This document shows positions 1 through 9,600 of a DNA stretch of 64,000 nucleotides, in pieces. The stretch is from Prauserella shujinwangii (GTDB taxonomy: Bacteria; Actinomycetota; Actinomycetes; Mycobacteriales; Pseudonocardiaceae), in assembly GCF_003001955.1 (NCBI RefSeq), contig NZ_PVNH01000006.1, positions 124,001 through 188,000 of the forward strand, read 5' to 3'. Made by a program: the position numbers and the translations under genes. A model generated the notes under the pieces. That model was given only the letters and a program-made list of their open reading frames with translations, ran no database searches and was not told the origin of the DNA. How positions within the stretch are numbered: the stretch's first letter is position 1; the number at the start of each line of letters is the position of its first letter.

Positions 1-2
1 CG

Positions 3-1307
3 ACCGTGGCCGAGTTGCTGCCGGGCCTGTTGCGGCGCGCGGGCGAGAACCTGCCCGACGACGGGGTGACCGACGGCGGCTGGCTGCTGCGCCGCACCGA
101 CGGCACGGCGCTCGAACTCGGCACGACACTGGGCGCCTGTGGCCTCCGCGACGGCGAGGTGCTGCACCTCGTACCGCGGCGCCTGCACTGGCCTGAGCTC
201 GAGTACGACGACCTCGCCGACACGATCGCCCAGGGCAGCGGCCGCACGGGCAACCTGTGGGGTCCGGCGCACACGCGCGCCGCGGGCCTCGCGGCGGGCG
301 GGTTCGCCACCCTGCTGGCGTTGCTGGCGATCGTGCGGGCGGGACCGCCGTGGGCCACGGCGGCGTGGGTCGCGCTCGGCACCGGCGGGCTGCTCCTGCT
401 GGCGGGCACCGTGCTGGCGAGAGCGCTCGGCGACGCGGGCGCCGGTGCCGTCGTCGCGGCGCAGGCGTTGCCGTTCTCGTTCGCCGGTGGCGCCCTGCTG
501 CTCGGGGCCGGCCCGCAGCAGGCCGGGTTCGGAGCCCCGCACCTGCTCGCGGGCTGTTCGGCGCTGCTGATCGCCTCCGTGCTGGGGTATGTGGGCGTGA
601 TCGACCGCGCCGAACTGTTCCTCGCGGGCAGCACCGCGGGTGGCGTCGGAGCGTTCGGGGCGTGGCTGGCGACGCTGGACGCGCTGGACGGCGTGGACGG
701 CGCCGCCGTGGCCGCCACGGTGGTGCTGCTGTTCTCTCCGCTGCTCGGTCCGCTGTCGATCCGGCTGGGCAGGGTGCCGATGCCGGTGCTCCCGCGGACG
801 ACCGCCGACCTGGTCCGCGACGATCCGCAGCCACCGCGCCGCGCGGTCTACGCCGCGGTGCTGCGCGCCGACCAGTTGCTGACCGGAATGATCGCCGGAT
901 CGGCCACGGTCGCCGTGGTGTGCCTGCTCGTCGTCGCACGGGAGACGAGCACGTCGGTGATCGTGCTGTTGTCCGTGCTGTCGGCGGGTTTCTGCCTGCG
1001 CGCCCGCCTCTATCCGGCGCTGCGGCACCGGGCGCCGCTGCTGTTCACCGGGGTGTTCTGCGCGGGCGCCCTCGCGGCGGGGCCCGCGATGAGCGTCCCC
1101 GGGAGCCTGCTGGCCGTGACCACCCCCGCCTTGCTGCTCGCCGGTGGGCTCGCCGTCGTGGCCGGGCTCCGGCACAGCGGGAGTGCTCCGAGTCCCTTCC
1201 TCGGCCGGTACGCGGAATTGCTGGAGGTGGCGATCGTGCTGGCCTGCGTGCCGGTGCTGTGCGCGGTGCTCGGCCTGTACGGCATCATGCGCGGGCTCGG
1301 CGGGTGA
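3..1307 (+). CDS. eccD: T7SS membrane channel protein EccD (5' end outside window)
   Basis: EccD forms the main membrane vestibule of the ESX type VII secretion complex. The reading frame is open at the window edge. The first visible residues (TVAELLPGLLRRAGE) belong inside the ubiquitin-like (YukD) N-terminal domain, so the true start lies upstream and only the beginning is missing. From about residue 90 onward there is a long series of hydrophobic helices, about eleven segments, as expected for this family. The gene ends four bases before eccB on the same strand, so the two are co-transcribed. The identity rests on architecture plus the adjacent EccB, MycP and EccC. Confidence 0.88.
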   Translation, partial: TVAELLPGLLRRAGENLPDDGVTDGGWLLRRTDGTALELGTTLGACGLRDGEVLHLVPRRLHWPELEYDDLADTIAQGSGRTGNLWGPAHTRAAGLAAGGFATLLALLAIVRAGPPWATAAWVALGTGGLLLLAGTVLARALGDAGAGAVVAAQALPFSFAGGALLLGAGPQQAGFGAPHLLAGCSALLIASVLGYVGVIDRAELFLAGSTAGGVGAFGAWLATLDALDGVDGAAVAATVVLLFSPLLGPLSIRLGRVPMPVLPRTTADLVRDDPQPPRRAVYAAVLRADQLLTGMIAGSATVAVVCLLVVARETSTSVIVLLSVLSAGFCLRARLYPALRHRAPLLFTGVFCAGALAAGPAMSVPGSLLAVTTPALLLAGGLAVVAGLRHSGSAPSPFLGRYAELLEVAIVLACVPVLCAVLGLYGIMRGLGG

Positions 1308-1311
1308 CGCC

Positions 1312-2724
1312 GTGTCGTCGAAACGCGATCTGCTGCAGGCGCACCAGTTTCTCGCTCAGCGCACCACCTCGGCGCTCGTCACCCGCGACCCGGATCCGGA
1401 ACAGCCGCCGTTTCGCCGGCCCGGTGGGGCGGCGCTCGGCAGCATCGTGCTCGCCGTGCTCGCCCTCGCGGGGTTCGCGGTGTTCGGACTGGTCAACCCG
1501 GGCGGCAACTCGGCCTGGCGCGACCGGCCCTCGGTCATCGTCACGAAGGAGACCGGCGCGCGCTACGTCTACCTTGGCGGGACACTGCATCCCGTGCCGA
1601 ACTACGTCTCGGCACTGCTGGCGCTGGGTGAGCATGCCGAGACGGTCTCGGTGTCGAGCGACTCGCTGCTGGGCGTACCGCGCGGAGCGCGGATCGGGAT
1701 TCCCGACGCGCCCGACGCCCTGCCCGGCAGGGACAAGCTGCTCACCGGCGGCTGGAGTCTCTGCTCCCGCCCCGTGCCCGACGAGACCGGGCAGGGCACG
1801 GAGGCGTCGGTCCTGCTGGTCGGCGAGGGCGCGCGCGGCGGCAGGCCGGTCGGCGAGGCCGCCGTACACGTCGAAGTCCCCGACACCGGGGAGCAGTACC
1901 TGATCTCCGGCGGCTACCGGCACCGCATCGGCCATCCGGGCCCGGTGGCCGTCGGGCTCTCGCTGCAGTCCGAGCCCACGGTGCGCACCAGCATGCCGCT
2001 GGTGGACCTGATCCCGGCAGGCGAACCGATCTCTCCCATCCGGCTCGCGGGCACGGGCTCGCGGTCGACCGCCGTGCCGGGCCGCGACGACCTCCGGGTG
2101 GGGCAGCTGCTCGTCGTCGAGACATCGGGAGGCACGGAGCACTACCTCGCGGACGCCGACCGCCTGCGGCCGATCTCCCCGCTGCAGTACGACCTGCAGC
2201 GCGCCGATCCACAGGCCAGGAAGGCCTACCGCGACGGTGAGCCGTCCGGCATCTCGCTGAGTCCGGCCGCGGTCGCCGGCGCTCGCGTGACGCCCGCAGG
2301 CGACGCCGGTCCGGCGGCGGCGCCCCGCGTCCGGCCGCGGTTCGCCGGCGGGGACACGCTCTGCGCGACCTACGAGCCGGGGGCGGCGACTCCGGCGCTC
2401 CACGTCGACCCCCTGCTGCCCGACACCGCAGCGCTCGCGACCGCGGGCCGCACCGCTCGCGGGATGCCCATCGCGGATGCGATCCACGTCGAGCCTGGCC
2501 GGGCCGCGGTGGTCGAGGCGATGCCGAGCGCGGATGCCCAGTCCGGCACCGTCGTGCTGGTCACCGATCAGGGCGAGGCGTTCCCGCTAGCCGGCCGGGA
2601 GGTGCTGGACATGCTCGGCTACGGCGACGTACGTCCCGTCCGCCTGCCCGCGGCCATCGTCGCCAGGGTGCCGATGGGCCGCGGGCTCGACCCCGCGGCG
2701 GTGCTGGCTCCGGGCGGGCGGTGA
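1312..2724 (+). CDS. eccB: T7SS core protein EccB
   Basis: This is a 470-aa EccB, the single-pass component whose large extracytoplasmic domain sits on the ESX membrane complex. A GTG start four bases after eccD gives the family's typical N-terminus (SSKRDLLQAHQFLAQRTTSA). It is followed by one transmembrane helix at about residues 40-62 and a long Ala/Gly/Pro-rich outer domain. The length matches the family. It converges on mycP with only 25 bases between the stop codons, so there is little room for a terminator. Some actinobacterial EccB proteins bind or hydrolyse ATP weakly; nothing here tests that. Confidence 0.9.
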   Translation: MSSKRDLLQAHQFLAQRTTSALVTRDPDPEQPPFRRPGGAALGSIVLAVLALAGFAVFGLVNPGGNSAWRDRPSVIVTKETGARYVYLGGTLHPVPNYVSALLALGEHAETVSVSSDSLLGVPRGARIGIPDAPDALPGRDKLLTGGWSLCSRPVPDETGQGTEASVLLVGEGARGGRPVGEAAVHVEVPDTGEQYLISGGYRHRIGHPGPVAVGLSLQSEPTVRTSMPLVDLIPAGEPISPIRLAGTGSRSTAVPGRDDLRVGQLLVVETSGGTEHYLADADRLRPISPLQYDLQRADPQARKAYRDGEPSGISLSPAAVAGARVTPAGDAGPAAAPRVRPRFAGGDTLCATYEPGAATPALHVDPLLPDTAALATAGRTARGMPIADAIHVEPGRAAVVEAMPSADAQSGTVVLVTDQGEAFPLAGREVLDMLGYGDVRPVRLPAAIVARVPMGRGLDPAAVLAPGGR

Positions 2725-2749
2725 GGGGCCGCCGTCCCACGTTCTCGGG

Positions 2750-4048
2750 TCACAGCCGGTCGGCTGGAGGCGGCGGCACGACGAACAGCTCGTCGGGCAG
2801 CTCGTCGCGCACCGGCCCCCGTGCCGGGAGCACGGCACGACGGGGTTGCCAGCGGGACCGGCGCCCGCGCAGCAGGACGAAGGCCACGGCCGCTCCCAGC
2901 ACCGCGGCCGCGAGGGTCACGACGGCCGCCACCCGGGAGGCCGAGGTGCTGCCGTCCCACCACGCGGAGGCACGTGCCTGCGCCGGGTCGGTCGCGGGCC
3001 GCTCGACCGGGGGTGGCGGGGACGGCGGTGCGCCGACGAGACCGTCGGTCACCGCCCGGTACGGATCGACCAGCCCTGCGCCGTAGGCCTGGCTGTCCAG
3101 GCCGCCGGGAGCAGGGGTCGCCGTGGCGAGAATCCGCTGCACCACCTGCTCCGCCGACAGCTCTGGCCGCGCCGATCGCACCAGCGCGGCCGTCGCCGCG
3201 ACGAACGGCGCCGCGAAGCTCGTGCCTTCGTGATACCGGTGCCCGCCCGCGCGTGCGGCCGCGAGCACTCCCCCGCCCGGTGCGACGATGTCCACCTGTG
3301 GACCGATCTGGGAGCTCGGCAGGCGGGTGCCCGTCGGGTCGACCGCACCCACCCCGAGCACACCGTCGTAGCCCGCAGGGTAGGTCGCCGGGCCAGGGGC
3401 CGTGCCTTCCTGGGCGTTGCCCACGGCGGCGACCACGACCACATCCTCGCTCTGGGCGTGCCGGACGGCGTCGCGCACGAAACGGTTGTCCAGGCTACCC
3501 GCGACGGACAGGTTGATGACGTCGGCGCCGTGGTCGGCCGCGTACCAGATGCCGCGGGCGAGCACCTCCGGGTCGATGGCCTGCGCCGTACCCTCACCGG
3601 TGGCGTCGCGCTCGCTGACACGCACCGGCAGGATCGTGGCATCGGGGGCCAGCCCGGCGAAGCCGATGCCCTCGGCGGGCCGCGCGGCGATGATGCTGGC
3701 GACGGCCGTGCCGTGCGAGACACAATCGAAGCTGCCCGGCAGGTCGCCGACGAGGAAGAAGTCCTGCCCGCGCAGCACCTTTCCGGGCTCGCGCAGCTGC
3801 GGATGGTCACTGTCCACGCCGGAGTCCACGACCGCGACGACGACGCCGCTACCCGTGGCCTGCCGTCGCACGGCCTGCGCGCCGAGGGTCCGCTGGGCCC
3901 ACGGCAGCTCGCGGACGACAGGGCTGGCCGGGCTCGGGTTGTCGCACGCGCCCGGTGGTGGCGCCGCGACGGCGGCACCCGGGCTCGCGACGGAGCCGGT
4001 GACGGCCGCCGCGAGCGCGGCGGCCGTCACCGTCCTGAGACTGCGCAT
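2750..4048 (-). CDS. mycP: Mycosin: T7SS-associated subtilisin-like protease
   Basis: MycP is a membrane-anchored S8 serine protease required for ESX complex stability and substrate processing. The 432-aa product has a signal peptide (about residues 1-28, AVA-AP cleavage region). It has a complete catalytic triad: Asp75 in VVDSGVD, His112 in SHGTAVAS and Ser277 in GTSFAAP. A Pro-rich linker, one transmembrane helix near residues 368-390 and a short basic cytoplasmic tail follow. It is the last gene of a minus-strand operon that runs from the WXG100-like genes near 6.5 kb, and starts five bases after the preceding stop. No key residue is missing. Confidence 0.93.
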   Translation of the reverse strand: MRSLRTVTAAALAAAVTGSVASPGAAVAAPPPGACDNPSPASPVVRELPWAQRTLGAQAVRRQATGSGVVVAVVDSGVDSDHPQLREPGKVLRGQDFFLVGDLPGSFDCVSHGTAVASIIAARPAEGIGFAGLAPDATILPVRVSERDATGEGTAQAIDPEVLARGIWYAADHGADVINLSVAGSLDNRFVRDAVRHAQSEDVVVVAAVGNAQEGTAPGPATYPAGYDGVLGVGAVDPTGTRLPSSQIGPQVDIVAPGGGVLAAARAGGHRYHEGTSFAAPFVAATAALVRSARPELSAEQVVQRILATATPAPGGLDSQAYGAGLVDPYRAVTDGLVGAPPSPPPPVERPATDPAQARASAWWDGSTSASRVAAVVTLAAAVLGAAVAFVLLRGRRSRWQPRRAVLPARGPVRDELPDELFVVPPPPADRL

Positions 4049-4052
4049 GGCT

Positions 4053-4394
4053 TTACCCGGCGATCTCGCGGCCGTCCGTGCCGGTCAGCCGGGTGAGCGC
4101 GCCGCCGCCCCTGGTGTCGGCGGCCCGGTAGTCGGCGACGCAGCAGAGCGCGTCGTCGCACAGCGTCCGGTACGCGGTGGGAATGCCGTCGGCTCTGGCC
4201 GTCAGCCGCTCCGCGAGCGGCCGGTACCGCTCCAGGAAGGCCTGCGCGACGAGGTCACCGCCGATCCCTGCCTCGCTGGCCCGCAGCGCGTGTTTGCGCT
4301 TCTCCCAGGCGCCTGCGAAGTCCTCGCCCGCGGCGCGCAGCCGGTTGTGGTTCGCCGTCACCGCGTCCGGGTCCCTGTCGTAGCCGGCCATCAC
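4053..4394 (-). CDS. Small helical T7SS-associated protein (WXG100/EspC-like size)
   Basis: This 113-aa, Ala/Arg-rich, probably all-helical protein sits between a YbaB-like gene and mycP. The GTG start (4394) overlaps the upstream stop as GTGA, and an ATG follows at 4391, so translation is coupled. It contains one Trp (FAGAWEKRKHALRASEAGIGGD) and a stretch of alternating helix-forming residues, as in secreted ESX substrates or their partners. A strict WxG motif is not present. It is probably an ESX-associated secretion protein or chaperone. The assignment comes from position, size and helical pattern, not from a diagnostic motif. Confidence 0.6.
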   Translation of the reverse strand: MMAGYDRDPDAVTANHNRLRAAGEDFAGAWEKRKHALRASEAGIGGDLVAQAFLERYRPLAERLTARADGIPTAYRTLCDDALCCVADYRAADTRGGGALTRLTGTDGREIAG

Positions 4395-4771
4395 GGTTCT
4401 CCCTCGATCTTCGTGCCGAGCTGGTGCAGGAACGCGTCGGTGTGCACGTCGGTGCTGTCGCGTTTCGCGGTGGGTGGCAGATAGCGGCGGGTGAGCTCGA
4501 ACAGCTCGTCGTGCGACCGCGCGACGGCGTCGGCGATGGTGTCCACAATGGCCCGCGCGAGCGCCCGGGAATCCTTCGTGCGGTAGATCCGGGGGTTCAG
4601 GTAGAGGTCGCTGAGTTCGCCCCGGCCCACGACCGTGGCACTGATCAGGCCGTCCGGGGAATCCGCCGTCACCTCGATGTCGGCGATTCTGGCCCGGATC
4701 TCGAGGAGGTCATCGCGCAGTCTTTCGTATTCCGCCTTCCGCGTGGCGGCGTCGATCATCGGCCCTGCCAT
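4391..4771 (-). CDS. YbaB/EbfC-family nucleoid-associated-like protein of the T7SS locus
   Basis: The 126-aa product has the YbaB pattern: an N-terminal helix with charged heptads (AEYERLRDDLLEIRARIADIEV), a central beta part (SATVVGRGELSDLYLNPRIY) and a C-terminal helix. YbaB-like proteins such as EspL occur in mycobacterial ESX-1 loci, where they stabilise substrates, so a chaperone-like or DNA-binding role in ESX secretion is likely. A good Shine-Dalgarno (GGAAGGGAG) precedes the ATG. The gene overlaps its downstream neighbour by four bases, and its own 5' end lies inside the 3' part of the preceding ORF. Confidence 0.72.
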   Translation of the reverse strand: MAGPMIDAATRKAEYERLRDDLLEIRARIADIEVTADSPDGLISATVVGRGELSDLYLNPRIYRTKDSRALARAIVDTIADAVARSHDELFELTRRYLPPTAKRDSTDVHTDAFLHQLGTKIEGEP

Positions 4772-5012
4772 CAGTGTCTCTCCCTTCCCTGTTCTCCAGC
4801 GGTTTCCGCCTTACGCCCCGGTCCGAGTCGAGGGCGGACAGCATCACTGCGAAGTCGGCCGCGATCTGGTCGGCCTGGTCGAGCGTCGCCGTCGACGTCG
4901 CCCGCAACACCGGCGTTCCGGTGGGTGAGGCGCTCTCCACGAGAGCGACGTACTCTTCCACCCGAACGAGCCGCTGTGGCGGTGGCGGAGTTCCACCGCT
5001 CAGGTGGAGCAC
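4710..5012 (-). CDS. Hypothetical protein in the T7SS operon
   Basis: A GTG-started 100-aa frame whose first 65 residues look coding (LVRVEEYVALVESASPTGTPVLRATSTATLDQADQIAADF is split here only by description: an acidic helix, then a Thr/Ala-rich strand and a second helix). The last 20 residues overlap the start of the YbaB-like gene and look low quality. An alternative start in another frame exists at 5064, where ATGA overlaps the upstream stop, so a frameshift or a mis-called start is possible. Function unknown. It lies in the middle of the mycP operon. Confidence 0.4.
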   Translation of the reverse strand: MLHLSGGTPPPPQRLVRVEEYVALVESASPTGTPVLRATSTATLDQADQIAADFAVMLSALDSDRGVRRKPLENREGRDTDGRADDRRRHAEGGIRKTAR

Positions 5013-5060
5013 CTGCCGCAGCCGTGGCCCACGAGGTCCCTGCCAGCCGGCGGCGATCGG

Positions 5061-5393
5061 TCATGATCGCCGCCGGCTGGGTGCTCCGGGTTCGGCCCGT
5101 TCGGCAGCGCCTTCGGTGGCCAGCGTTTCCTCGGTGGCCGCAGTGTCCTCAGTGGCCGGAGTTTCGTCGGGGCCCTCGGCCGGGCTTTCGGCAACCGGCT
5201 CGGCCTCGGCGCTTTCGGCTGCTCCAGGGTCCTCGCTCGCGTTGCCAGCGGCCGCGTCCGCGGGCTCAGCGCCTTCGCTGCCCTCGCCACCCTCCGGAGC
5301 GCCGGATCCGGCGCTCGACGGTTCCGCGGATGCCGTCTCGGGGGCCGGCGCCGGGACACCTGAGGACCCGCCTTCGCCTGCCTGCTCGGTCAT
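5061..5393 (-). CDS. Acidic Ala/Glu/Pro-rich low-complexity protein
   Basis: The 110-aa product is almost entirely Ala, Glu, Pro, Ser and Thr with hardly any hydrophobic residues. It is predicted to be disordered and strongly acidic until a short basic end (APSRRRS). ATG follows GGAG with suitable spacing. It lies between the WXG100-like genes and the YbaB-like gene in the mycP operon, which suggests a T7SS-associated or secreted role. No domain can be named. Compositional simplicity makes homology-based naming unreliable, although the codon pattern and operon position support a real gene. Confidence 0.5.
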   Translation of the reverse strand: MTEQAGEGGSSGVPAPAPETASAEPSSAGSGAPEGGEGSEGAEPADAAAGNASEDPGAAESAEAEPVAESPAEGPDETPATEDTAATEETLATEGAAERAEPGAPSRRRS

Positions 5394-5563
5394 GGTCGAT
5401 GCTCCTTGGACGGCGAACCGGTCTGTTTACCGCGATCCAGTCTCGCGAACGCGAGACGCGAGCAACGGGCGTTGGCCTGTTCCGGTCATCCGGAAGGACC
5501 GGCACGCCACAGAAAAATGTCCCGGTGCACTCGCGCGCACCGGGACATCGTCGGCGTGTGCCG

Positions 5564-5860
5564 TCACATACCCGAACCGAGCCGTCCGCAGGAACGCTGC
5601 ACCGCGGCCATGTTCTCGTGGTTGCAGGTCTGCACGCCCTGGTTCATCGCCTGCATCAGCTCCTGGCCAGCGGCCATCACCTGCTGGCACGCCCTGCTGA
5701 TCTCGGCGAACTGACCACCCGCCTGGTCGAGCCAGTCGGCCTGCGTCATCCCCGAGGCCTGGCCCCAGGAGTCGATCGACTGCTGAACACCGTTGACGCA
5801 GCCGTTCATGTTGGCCGACAGGGCGTCGAGTGCGCCGAACATCGCGAGCTTACGCGTCAT
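5564..5860 (-). CDS. WXG100 (ESAT-6-like) secreted protein
   Basis: This 98-aa helical-hairpin protein has the size and pattern of ESX substrates. A first helix is followed by a Trp-containing turn (DSWGQASGMTQADW) and a second helix (FAEISRACQQVMAAGQELMQAMNQGV). The turn has W-G rather than a strict W-x-G, a common deviation. Two Cys residues flank the second helix. It follows the larger WXG100-like gene by 34 bases in the same operon, and such tandem genes usually encode heterodimers exported together through EccC. It has no signal peptide, as expected for T7SS export. Confidence 0.78.
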   Translation of the reverse strand: MTRKLAMFGALDALSANMNGCVNGVQQSIDSWGQASGMTQADWLDQAGGQFAEISRACQQVMAAGQELMQAMNQGVQTCNHENMAAVQRSCGRLGSGM

Positions 5861-5894
5861 GAGTCACTCCTTTCCGTTGTCTCCCTGGTTCTGG

Positions 5895-6494
5895 TCAGAG
5901 AGCCCGCAGCACTCCGGCGAAGGCGTAGGTCCCGGACGAGGAGTCGCCGCCATCACCATCACCGCCGGCACCGCCAGCACCGCCGTTGTCGTCGTCCTCG
6001 TCGCCGCTGTCGCCGCTGTCGCCGCTGTCGCCGTCTCCATCGGAGTCGCCGTCACCGAAGCCGAAGTCGGACAGGTCCCCGTCGCCGAGGCCGAAGCCCG
6101 AGTCACCGCCACTGAGGCCGAGATCGGACCCGAAACCGCCGCCGAAGCCGGACCCGCCGAGCCCACCGCTCCCGAACACGCCGTCACCGATGCCGGCGAA
6201 GCCCGCGGCACCCTGCTGGTCGACATCGATGTAGTCGTTCATGGCGAACCTGGTGTCCTGGCCCAGCTTCTCGAGCTTCTGACACAGGTTGCGAATCGCC
6301 ATGTCCCACTTCTTGTGCGCCACCAGCAGCGCCTGCGACTGCTCCATGTTCCACTGCGCGGGAATCACGGAGTTCACTTCGCCCTCGAGCCGGCAGCGGT
6401 GGCCTTCGATCTCCTGAACGACCACCGCTGCCATCTGCACCACGCGGGCGAGTGTGTCTGTGTTGGCGTCCATCAGACCGCCACCAACGAACAC
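5895..6494 (-). CDS. WXG100-like protein with a long Gly/Asp/Ser-rich C-terminal tail
   Basis: The first 90 residues form an ESAT-6-like helical hairpin with W-N-M at the turn (SVIPAQWNMEQSQALL). They are followed by about 105 residues of Gly, Asp and Ser with almost no other residues, which is very unusual for the family. I chose the GTG at 6494 because a strong GAAAGGAG lies just upstream; ATG 6473 is the alternative. It is the first gene of the mycP operon and divergent from eccC. The tail looks flexible and acidic, perhaps calcium-binding or a spacer exposed after secretion. That role is inference. Confidence 0.72.
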   Translation of the reverse strand: MFVGGGLMDANTDTLARVVQMAAVVVQEIEGHRCRLEGEVNSVIPAQWNMEQSQALLVAHKKWDMAIRNLCQKLEKLGQDTRFAMNDYIDVDQQGAAGFAGIGDGVFGSGGLGGSGFGGGFGSDLGLSGGDSGFGLGDGDLSDFGFGDGDSDGDGDSGDSGDSGDEDDDNGGAGGAGGDGDGGDSSSGTYAFAGVLRAL

Positions 6495-6673
6495 AGCCTT
6501 CTCCTTTCCGTTCGTACGGCTTGCGCCGTCCCGTGCCCGCGACACCGGCGGACATGTGCTGAGCCAACCGCGTCCGCGCCGCGCGCAGGGCCGTGCGGCA
6601 CCTTCCTGCCACGAGCCTGCGGCCAACGGCGACGGCGCCGAGAATCACCGAGGTCGGAACTCAGGCGAAGGGC
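6495..6673. promoter_or_regulatory. Divergent T7SS promoter region
   Basis: About 180 bases separate the divergent WXG100-like operon from eccC. Both operons must start here. The sequence carries the GAAAGGAG ribosome binding site of the minus-strand operon next to 6500, but I see no convincing sigma-70 consensus or palindrome. Confidence 0.4.
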
Positions 6674-9600
6674 ATGGTGATGGGCACCGTCGTCGTACGC
6701 AGACCGGTTCGCAGGCCGGCTCCGGAAACGCCGGCGGGCGAGCTCATCCTGGACTCGCCGCCCGAGATCCCGCGCCCGGGAGGCAGGCAGTGGACGCAGC
6801 TGCTCATGGTGATCCCGATGATCGCCATGATGGCCGCGATGATGCTGCTGTTCTCGGGAAGCTTCGGCGGCAGCTCCAGCGTGCTGCGGCTGGTGGTCAT
6901 GGGCCTGTTCGGCGTCGGCATGCTCGGCATGCTCGGCATCGCCCTGCTCAACTCGTCCGGGCCGGGCAAACGGGAGATGGGGCAGCACCGCAGGGACTAC
7001 CTCCGGCAGCTGGGACAGCACCGCATCCGGCTCACCCGCGCCATCCACCGGCAGCGGGACGCCCTGGTCTACCTGCACCCGGAACCGGCGAGCCTGCTCT
7101 CGCTCGTGGCGAGCCACCGGCTGTGGGAACGCAGGCCGTCCGACGCCGACTTCGGGGTCGCACGGATCGGCATCGGGCCACAGCGCCCGGCGATCACGCT
7201 CGTCCCGCCCGAGGCCAAGCCGCTGGAACGGCTGGAGCCGCTGTCCGCGCTCGCCCTGCGCCGTTTCCTCACGACCTACACGGCCGTTCCCGGGTTGCCG
7301 CTGGCCATGGCCGTCAACGGGTTCAGCCGCGTCTACGTCCGGGGCGACCACTCCCGCGGGCTGGCGCTCGTGCGCGCGGTGCTCTGCCAGCTCGCGTTGT
7401 TGCAGACCCCCGACGACCTCCGCATCGCGGCCTGCCCGGGCCCGGTCGCGCACGCGCGGTGGGACTGGCTGAAGTGGCTGCCACACGCGCTGCACCCGGA
7501 ACGGACGGACGCCGCGGGACCGTTGCGGCTCGTCGCGCCCTCGATCGTCTCGATCGAGGCGATGATCGACGACCTGCTCGGCAACCGTGGGCGATTCGAT
7601 CCCTCGGCGGACCGCCGCGACACGCTGCCGCACCTCGTGGTGGTCGTGGACGGCGGTTCGACCGGCGGCTCCGACAGCGTGCTGACCGAGGGCGGGCGCG
7701 AGGGGGTCACGGTGATCGACGTCGGGGGAACGCCGCCGCGTGCGCTCGACCCCGCCACGATCGTGCTGCACGTCGGCGAGGACGGCGCGCTGGCCAGCGA
7801 GACCATCGAGGGGGCGGTCGAGCTCGGCTGGGCCGACGCCCTCGACCTGCCCGCGGCGGAGGGCATCGCCCGGCAGCTGGCACCGCTGCGGGTGAGCGCG
7901 GACAGGCGCGGTGACGCGCCGATGAGTGCCACCCTGGATCTGGCCGAGTTGCTCGACATCGGCGAGGTCCGCGCCTTCGACCCGGCGGCCACCTGGGTAC
8001 CGCGGCCGACCAGGGACCTGCTGCGGATCCGGTTCGGCGTCCGCACCGACGGAACGCCCGTGGAGCTGGACCTCAAAGAGTCCGCTCTGGACGGTATGGG
8101 GCCACACGGCCTGCTCATCGGGGCGACGGGATCCGGCAAGAGCGAGCTATTGAGGACGATCGTGCTCGCACTCGCCGTGTCGCACCCGCCGAGTTCGCTG
8201 AACTTCGCGCTGGTCGACTTCAAGGGCGGCGCCACCTTCGCGACACTGGACGAGCTGCCGCACACCAGCGCCGTCATCACCAACCTCGCCGACGAGCTCC
8301 ACCTCGTGGACCGCATGACCGACGCGCTCAACGGCGAGCTGCTGCGCAGGCAGGAACTGCTGCGCGCGGCGGGCAACTTCTCCTCGTTGCGCGACTACGA
8401 GCGGGCCAGGGCGACGGGCGCGCCACTGCCGGAGGTGCCCACACTCCTGGTGATCTGCGACGAGTTCAGCGAGCTGCTGTCCGCCAAGCCCGACTTCATC
8501 GACATGTTCGTCCAGATTGGCCGGGTGGGCCGCTCGCTGGGCGTGCATCTTCTGCTGGCCAGCCAGCGCCTCGACGAGGGCCGCCTGCGAGGTCTGGAGA
8601 CACATCTGTCGTATCGCATCGGCCTGCGCACGTTCTCGGAGCTGGAGAGCAGGGCGGTGCTCGGCGTCGGCGACGCCTTCAAGCTCCCCCGCGCGCCCGG
8701 CCACGGGTTTCTCAAGTGCGACAACGATGCGCTGATCCGCTTCCGCTCCGCCTACGTCTCGGGCGCGCTGCGCATACCCGAGCCGGGACTGGCGGGCACC
8801 GGCGACGACGGCGCACGCGACCTGCTCGCCTACTCGACGCGGTACCTCCCACCCGCGCTCGACACCGGCGACACCGACGACGAGCCGCACGACGAGGAGG
8901 CGGCCGTCGGCGAGAGCCTGCTCGACGTCCTCGTCGAGCGCATGCGCGGCCACGGCACACCGGCCCACCAGGTCTGGCTGCCCCCGCTGGACGCGTCGCC
9001 GACACTCGACCACCTGCTGCCGAACCTCGTCCTGAGCGACGACCGTGGCTTCTCCTCGGCGCACGAGGGGCTGGCGGGCCGCCTGCGCGCGATCGTCGGT
9101 GTCGTCGACCGTCCGCTGGAGCAGCGCCGCGACCCGCTGGTGCTCGACCTGTCCGGGTCGGCCGGTCACGTGCTCGTGATCGGCGGCCCGCAGTCGGGCA
9201 AGAGCACCGCGTTGCGGACGATCATCACCAGTCTCGCTCTGACCCACACACCCCGCGAGGTGCAGTTCTACTGCCTCGACTTCGGCGGCGGGACGCTGAA
9301 CTCCGTTCGCGGCCTCCCCCACGTCGGCGGGGTCGCGGGAAGGCAGAACGCCCCGGCGGTGCGCAGGACGATCGCCGAGGTCCTGGGCCTGATCGCGCGG
9401 CGGGAGCGGGTGTTCGCCGAGCACGATGTCGACGGGATGGCGGCCTACCGGCGGCTGCGGCGGGAACGCGACGGCGGCGACGCCTGGGGTGACGTGTTCC
9501 TCGTCATCGACGGGTGGGGCACCGTGCGGACCGAGTTCGAGGAGCTGGAGGCCGCGGTCGCCGATATCGCCGCCCGCGGCCTGTCCTACGGCGTCCACGT

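Noticed and set aside
5986-6234. Ser/Pro/Lys repeat protein or tandem DNA repeat
   Set aside because: It is the complement of the Gly/Asp/Ser-rich tail of the WXG100-like gene; codon repetition, not a separate element.
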